From positions 97,253-161,252 of the forward strand of contig NZ_CAJUPR010000005.1 in NCBI RefSeq assembly GCF_910588665.1: a stretch of DNA of 64,000 bases, written 5' to 3'. How positions within the stretch are numbered: the stretch's first letter is position 1; every line of letters starts with the position of its first letter. The notes under the pieces were generated by a model. It saw only the letters and a list, made by a program, of their open reading frames with translations. It made no database searches and had not been told where the DNA came from. Shown one piece after another: positions 59,541 to 64,000 of this stretch. The position numbers and the translations under genes were made by a program. The stretch comes from an uncultured Brachyspira sp. Lineage in GTDB: Bacteria; Spirochaetota; Brachyspiria; Brachyspirales; Brachyspiraceae.

Positions 59541-59652
59541 ATAACTCCAATTCTATATTAAAACATAACTATTGCAATAAAAAATTTAAAAAAATCATAA
59601 CAAGAGACCTAAGCCCCTAAAAAATAATTTAATTAATTATTAAGATATTATT

Positions 59653-60255
59653 TTATTCTCTGCTTGAAAAAACCTTGTCTATAATGCCGTACTCTTTAGC
59701 CTCATCTGAACTCATAAAATAATCTCTGTCCATATCGGCTTCAAGTTTTTTAATATCCTGTCCAGTATGATTAGCCATAATATTATTGAGTATGCTTTTC
59801 AGACGAATAGTTTCTTTTAACTGTATTTCCATATCGGTAACCATACCTCTGGATCCTCCAGAAGGCTGATGTATCATTATTCTTGAATTGGCAGTTGCAA
59901 ATCTTTTACCTTTAGCACCACCTGCAAGAAGCAAAGCACCTGCGGAAGCAGCCTGTCCCACGCATAAAGTTGCAACATCAGGCTTAACATACTGCATAGT
60001 ATCATACATACCTAAAGCTGCGGTAACAACGCCTCCCGGGCTATTTATATATAAAGAAATATCTTTTTCAGGGTCTGCAGATTCTAAAAACAGAAGCTGC
60101 GCTATAACTATATTAGCTACATCATCATTAATCTCTCCGCCTAAAAATATAATTCTGTCTTTTAAAAGTCTTGAATATATATCATAGGAACGCTCTCCTC
60201 TGCTGGTTTGTTCTATTACATAAGGTATAGTCATATAATTTTTCTCCAAATTCAT
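59653..60255 (-). CDS. clpP: ATP-dependent Clp protease proteolytic subunit
   Basis: 200 residues. The catalytic triad is Ser104 (GQAASAGALL), His129 (MIHQPSG) and Asp178 (DRDYFMS). It forms the tetradecameric chamber for ClpX. AGGA precedes the ATG, and trigger factor ends 24 bases earlier on the same strand: the tig-clpP-clpX order is the common one. Confidence 0.97.
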   Translation of the reverse strand: MNLEKNYMTIPYVIEQTSRGERSYDIYSRLLKDRIIFLGGEINDDVANIVIAQLLFLESADPEKDISLYINSPGGVVTAALGMYDTMQYVKPDVATLCVGQAASAGALLLAGGAKGKRFATANSRIMIHQPSGGSRGMVTDMEIQLKETIRLKSILNNIMANHTGQDIKKLEADMDRDYFMSSDEAKEYGIIDKVFSSRE

Positions 60256-60279
60256 ATATTGTCCTATTTAATGGGTATA

Positions 60280-61590
60280 TTAGTATCCGCCCCAAACATC
60301 GGATTCTTCAGCTTTAAAATTTCCTGCATTTTTTTCTTCAACATTTACATGCTCTTTAACATAATCCATTATAGCTTCAGAAGTTGCTCTTGTATGGGCA
60401 TCACGCATTATATAATTAACAATATTCTGCTGCTCCTCTTTAGGAAGCTTTGCAAGTCCCATATAGCTTTGATATTGATACATTTTATTTGCATATTCTT
60501 TAGCTTTATCCTCATTTACAGTTATGGAATCTTTATAAGTATCAGAAAGCTTAGCCATAATCATATCAAAGATTATCTGCTTTCTTACATTTTCTTCATA
60601 CTCTCTTTTGATATCTTCATCAGTTTTAGCAACAGAAATTAAAAAATCTGTTTTGCTCATTCCTCTGCTTGACATAGATTTTTCAAATTCATCTAAAGAA
60701 ATTTCTAATTGTTCTTCAAAATAACCTTTAGGAAGCGTAATATTAACTAATTCTATTAATTTATTAAATAAAGTATCATTTATAAACTCTCTATCGGATC
60801 TTTCCTTAGCTCTTTTTATTAAATGCTCTTTCAATGAATCTTTTACTTTTTGTCTGTCTTCCTCTTTAGAATCATCTTTCATATCAGGTTTTTCAACTTT
60901 TAAAATATTCATTATAAAAGTAGCTTCTCTGCCGTCAACATAGGTTTTAAGGAGCTTCTTATCATCTTTTTTTACCCCCAAAACATTTCTGGCAAATATG
61001 CTTTCATTTTCATCTTCGCTTGCAACAACCGTTAATTCCTTATCATATTTTTTATTTTCTTCATCATCAAATTCTATTTTAACATTAACTCTGTCTCCAA
61101 GTTCTGATTTTAAATCGCTTTCCTCAAAATGAGAAAATCTCTGAAGAGAAAGCTTATATGCATCTTCAACAGCATTATCATCAACACTGTATTTATTTTT
61201 TTCAACATTAATTGAAGACAAATCAGGCAAATCAAACTCAGGTATAGGATAATATTCATAATTAAGATAAAGTCCGTCATCTTTTTTTTCCAAATTAAGA
61301 AGCTTAGGCGTACCTAAAGCCTTAACATTTTTTTCATCATGATAAATATTCCAAGCCTCTTCTATTAAAACTTCATTAGCTGCGCCTTCTAAAGCCTCTC
61401 TGTATCTTGAAAGTATAATATTATTAGGAGCATGACCTACCCTAAAACCTTTAACATTAACTCTAGGTTTATAATACTCTATTTGTTTCTCCAATTCTCT
61501 GCTGTAAGCATCTTCAGAAACAGTAATTTTCAATGTAACTAAATCTTTTTCATTGGTTGAAGTTTCAAAATTTAAATCTTTAATATCCAT
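60280..61590 (-). CDS. tig: Trigger factor
   Basis: 436 residues. The N-terminal ribosome-binding domain has GFRVGHAPNNII (compare the GFRxGkxP signature). The middle (about 150-240) is the FKBP-like PPIase domain, and the C-terminal helical arms follow. It binds nascent chains at the exit tunnel. AAAGG lies before the ATG. The gene is 24 bases ahead of clpP, downstream of a tRNA terminator. Confidence 0.93.
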   Translation of the reverse strand: MDIKDLNFETSTNEKDLVTLKITVSEDAYSRELEKQIEYYKPRVNVKGFRVGHAPNNIILSRYREALEGAANEVLIEEAWNIYHDEKNVKALGTPKLLNLEKKDDGLYLNYEYYPIPEFDLPDLSSINVEKNKYSVDDNAVEDAYKLSLQRFSHFEESDLKSELGDRVNVKIEFDDEENKKYDKELTVVASEDENESIFARNVLGVKKDDKKLLKTYVDGREATFIMNILKVEKPDMKDDSKEEDRQKVKDSLKEHLIKRAKERSDREFINDTLFNKLIELVNITLPKGYFEEQLEISLDEFEKSMSSRGMSKTDFLISVAKTDEDIKREYEENVRKQIIFDMIMAKLSDTYKDSITVNEDKAKEYANKMYQYQSYMGLAKLPKEEQQNIVNYIMRDAHTRATSEAIMDYVKEHVNVEEKNAGNFKAEESDVWGGY

Positions 61591-61612
61591 TTTAATAATA
61601 CCTTTTTAAAAT

Positions 61613-61654
61613 TAAAAAATAACCCCAATAGAAAGATATATCTATTGGGGTTAT
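61613..61654 (-). terminator. Terminator after tRNA-Gly
   Basis: Stem TAACCCCAATAGA (61620-61632) pairs perfectly with TCTATTGGGGTTA (61641-61653); on the minus strand it is followed by six T residues. It separates the tRNA from tig. Confidence 0.92.
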
Positions 61655-61659
61655 CAATG

Positions 61660-61732
61660 AGCGGGAAACGGGACTCGAACCCGCGACAGTCTGCATGGCA
61701 AGCAGAAACTCTACCAACTGAGTTATTCCCGC
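61660..61732 (-). tRNA. tRNA-Gly (anticodon GCC)
   Basis: 73 bases including the discriminator U. The minus strand folds as a cloverleaf: acceptor GCGGGAA/TTCCCGC, D-arm ACTC...GAGT, anticodon stem TCTGC/GCAGA around loop TTGCCAT (anticodon GCC), T-arm GCGGG/CCCGT with TTCGAGT. The CCA end is not encoded. Confidence 0.96.
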
Positions 61733-61813
61733 ATAGACATTGAAAGGAGTATAACATAAAATAAAAAAAAGTCAACTATTAAAATTATAAAAATAATAAA
61801 TCCTTAAATATAA

Positions 61814-62611
61814 TCACAAAGATAAAAAGTCTTCTAAAAATTTTCCGACTCCGTCATTATCATTGCTTAAGCATATATAATCAGCTTTTAATTTTACTTC
61901 CTCTTCTGCATTTTCAACGGCAACTCCAACACCTGCATATTCCAGCATTTCTATATCATTATAATTATCTCCGAATGCTATTACCTGATTTCTATTTATG
62001 CCTTTTCTCTCGCAAAGCCAGCGTAAGGCACTTCCTTTATCTATACCTAAAGCCAATACTTCAAGAAAGTTTGTATGCGAAAAAGATGTATGAACATTGA
62101 AGCTGTTTCTTATATGAGTCTGAAGTCTTTCAAGCTCATCTCTTTCACCTATAAACAGCATCTTAGTAAATTCGAAATTCCTAACATTATCAAGCCCTAT
62201 TATGGTATCCGTAATATTCTCTCTTTCAATATATTTCTCATAATAAAAATCAGGTTCCGATACTATATATCTTTCTCCGCTGTAAACATGAAGATAAACA
62301 TCATAATCGCTGTAAATACTGCAGATAGATTTCGAGGTATTCTCATCTATTACTTTATTGTAAACAAACTTTCCATTTGTATCAGCGATTACAGCTCCGT
62401 TAAAAACAATAGAATAATTATTGTTATTAATCATATCTTTATAACGCTTTGCTCCGTTAAAAGGTCTTCCTGTGGAAAATATTATTTCAATTCCGTTTTT
62501 AATTAAATACTGAAAAATCTTATTATTATAATCGCTTATGCAGCTATCGCTATTTAAAAATGTACCATCCAAATCGGTGGCTATAAGTCTTATACCCTTT
62601 TTTATAATCAT
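61814..62611 (-). CDS. Cof-type HAD-superfamily hydrolase
   Basis: 265 residues. Asp13 and Asp15 in ATDLDGTFLN form motif I, FSTGRPF gives motif II, and GDNYNDIEML near 217 gives motif IV; a C2-type cap lies between (about 85-190). It probably dephosphorylates a sugar phosphate or flavin precursor. No clear ribosome-binding site. Confidence 0.9.
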   Translation of the reverse strand: MIIKKGIRLIATDLDGTFLNSDSCISDYNNKIFQYLIKNGIEIIFSTGRPFNGAKRYKDMINNNNYSIVFNGAVIADTNGKFVYNKVIDENTSKSICSIYSDYDVYLHVYSGERYIVSEPDFYYEKYIERENITDTIIGLDNVRNFEFTKMLFIGERDELERLQTHIRNSFNVHTSFSHTNFLEVLALGIDKGSALRWLCERKGINRNQVIAFGDNYNDIEMLEYAGVGVAVENAEEEVKLKADYICLSNDNDGVGKFLEDFLSL

Positions 62612-62668
62612 AAAAATATATTATCATAAAATAAGGCAAAAACAAGCACATATAAAAAATTAAATATA

Positions 62669-63334
62669 TTACAAATTCAAATTATTTCCTTTACAGAAAT
62701 TAGATTTTACAGGCTCAAATGAATATCTATGCATATCGCTTGGTCCGTAAAGTTCTATAGCCTTAATATGTTCCTTAGTTCCGTAGCCTTTATTCTTTGA
62801 AACTTTATATTTTTGATACAAATCGGGAAGCTCATTCATCATTCTGTCTCTAACTACTTTAGCGATTATGCTGGCGCATCCTATAGAATAAGATTTAAAA
62901 TCACCTTTAATTATAGAACATTGTTTTATATCAATATCCAATTTCATAGCATCTATTAATAATACATCGGGCTGTAAAGTAAGATTTTTAACAGCATTAA
63001 TCATAGCTAATTTTACAGCATTATAAACATTAATTTCATCTATAGTTTCAGAATCAACAGAATAAACGCTGAAGCATAAAGCATTATTTATTATAAGCTC
63101 ATATATAGATTCTCTTTTTTTAGCTGAAATTTTTTTAGAATCGTCCGCATCACATACTATATTTTTTTTTGATATATCAACATTATCATTATTCAATTCT
63201 AAAGGCATTATAACAGCAGCTGCAGTAACAGGTCCGAATAAAGAGCCCCTTCCAACCTCATCAATACCGCATATATATTTGCATCCAGACAACAAATATT
63301 CTTTTTCATATACAAATTTATCTTGAAAACACAT
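62669..63334 (-). CDS. rnhB: Ribonuclease HII
   Basis: 221 residues. Asp25 and Glu26 in GIDEVGRG, then Asp in LLIDAMKLD and Asp in IIAKVVRDRMM, are the catalytic carboxylates. It nicks RNA in RNA-DNA hybrids and misincorporated ribonucleotides. The ATG lies 18 bases after the upstream membrane protein stop; no strong ribosome-binding site. Confidence 0.95.
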   Translation of the reverse strand: MCFQDKFVYEKEYLLSGCKYICGIDEVGRGSLFGPVTAAAVIMPLELNNDNVDISKKNIVCDADDSKKISAKKRESIYELIINNALCFSVYSVDSETIDEINVYNAVKLAMINAVKNLTLQPDVLLIDAMKLDIDIKQCSIIKGDFKSYSIGCASIIAKVVRDRMMNELPDLYQKYKVSKNKGYGTKEHIKAIELYGPSDMHRYSFEPVKSNFCKGNNLNL

Positions 63335-63352
63335 ATATATAAAATAAACACA

Positions 63353-64000
63353 TCATAATAACTGATAAGCAAAAAATACAGCAAGTATAACTGCAAATAT
63401 AGAAACAGACAGTATTGCAATATTACTGATATTTTTATTATATTTAATATTTTCTTTTATATCATTTTTATTATACTGCACAGAATCATTATTATAATCA
63501 ATATGTTTATTATTCTGTAATTTTTTATTTACCGCATATATTAACTGTTCATATTTCATATTATTTTTTTCTAATAGTTCGCTCAAAGATTTTATAAACT
63601 CATCATTCTTTATTTCCTGATTTTGAGACTGAACATTAATTTTTTTATTAATGCTTTCAGCAAACCCCTCAAGCTGATAATTACCTGCATTTGAAAGCTT
63701 ATTAATACTTTCTTTCAAGTCTTTATTATCTTTTCTTAAAGACGATACTTCTTTGAAATTTTTAAGATTATGCTCAAGTATAATGCTATTAATTTTTTCT
63801 TTCTCTTCATCTAAAAGCTTTATATTTTCTTCTTTATTTTTATCAAGCCTATCTGATATATTATCTATTTCTTTTTTATAATCTTCAGTATAGGCATCTA
63901 ATTTGTTAATAAGCTCATTATGTTTTAAATTATTTTCATTAACAGTTTCTTGTAATTTAGAGTTAATACTTTCTTCAAAATCTTTATTATCTTTTCTTAA
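63353..64000 (-). CDS. Coiled-coil protein with C-terminal membrane anchor (5' end beyond the window)
   Basis: About 215 codons visible and open at base 64000, so the N-terminus is missing. It is a long Lys/Glu/Asn-rich coiled coil with a repeated LRKDNKD(F/L)(E/K)ESIN unit 94 codons apart, ending in a hydrophobic segment (ISNIAILSVSIFAVILAVFFA) that is a tail anchor. Function unknown. rnhB follows after 18 bases. Confidence 0.65.
   Translation of the reverse strand, partial: LRKDNKDFEESINSKLQETVNENNLKHNELINKLDAYTEDYKKEIDNISDRLDKNKEENIKLLDEEKEKINSIILEHNLKNFKEVSSLRKDNKDLKESINKLSNAGNYQLEGFAESINKKINVQSQNQEIKNDEFIKSLSELLEKNNMKYEQLIYAVNKKLQNNKHIDYNNDSVQYNKNDIKENIKYNKNISNIAILSVSIFAVILAVFFAYQLL

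Noticed and set aside
59550..59577. TTGCAA-N16-TAGAAT promoter for clpX
   Set aside because: The start point would fall about 3 bases before the ATG and remove the GGAG ribosome-binding site.

Overview
The window is AT-rich bacterial chromosome and most resembles a spirochaete of the genus Brachyspira. This is an inference from several things: the A/T-biased codon use; a 23S-5S rRNA pair with no 16S gene anywhere in the 64 kb; spirochaete-type genes (CheX, a 'spiro-SPASM' protein, many lipoproteins); and butyrate and oxygen-detoxification genes expected of an aerotolerant gut anaerobe. No phage, IS element or CRISPR array was seen. The only defence-like module is a DarTG toxin-antitoxin pair.

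Layout. 1-4141 (minus): a GlpD-like flavoprotein cut by the left edge, preceded in the same operon by NuoE-, NuoF- and NuoG-like proteins whose iron-sulfur ligands are intact but whose NuoF has lost its FMN/NADH motifs. 4207-6579: a 29-residue COX24/AURKAIP1-type basic peptide, a hexapeptide acetyltransferase that appears to start at ATA, and leucyl aminopeptidase. 6677-17530 (plus): an LPP20-like lipoprotein and its decayed duplicate, an SDR oxidoreductase, a large unknown protein, an LpxL-like acyltransferase, HtrA, AlaRS and two lipoproteins. 17564-22502: a C_GCAxxG_C_C protein, a queuosine-precursor transporter, a TPR protein separated by a frameshift from an Mrr-like nuclease domain, a DUF4234 protein and an HExxH protease. 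22749-31545: DarG and DarT, IleRS, a MATE transporter, a beta-barrel protein, a lipoprotein and a Bax-inhibitor-1 protein. 31581-35169 (minus): 5S and 23S rRNA with long-range processing stems and an extended -10 promoter.

35441-47450 (plus): a large CNBD-like protein, then cheX-cheY-cheR-bactofilin-TPR-mreB-mreC-mreD-CYTH cyclase, KDPG aldolase, a TPR protein, a DJ-1 protein and a sugar nucleotidylyltransferase. 47470-61590 (minus): a membrane protein, the spiro-SPASM protein, RF1, a large anchored protein, then a compact block of CoA-transferase, acyl-CoA dehydrogenase/EtfA/rubredoxin fusion and flavodiiron protein. A small membrane protein, EF-P with an unusual loop, ClpX, ClpP and trigger factor follow. 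61613-64000 (minus): a terminator, tRNA-Gly(GCC), a HAD phosphatase, RNase HII and a coiled-coil membrane protein cut by the right edge.

Two gene groups deserve most attention. First, the fusion enzyme and the flavodiiron protein are adjacent and together contain every carrier needed to pass electrons from acyl-CoA to ETF-type FAD to rubredoxin to oxygen. Second, the NuoEFG-like module keeps its wiring but not its NADH entry site, and lies next to a glycerol-3-phosphate-dehydrogenase-like flavoprotein that could supply electrons instead. DarTG, the EF-P loop, the ATA start, the nested 23S stems and the SPASM protein without a radical-SAM cysteine motif are further points of interest.
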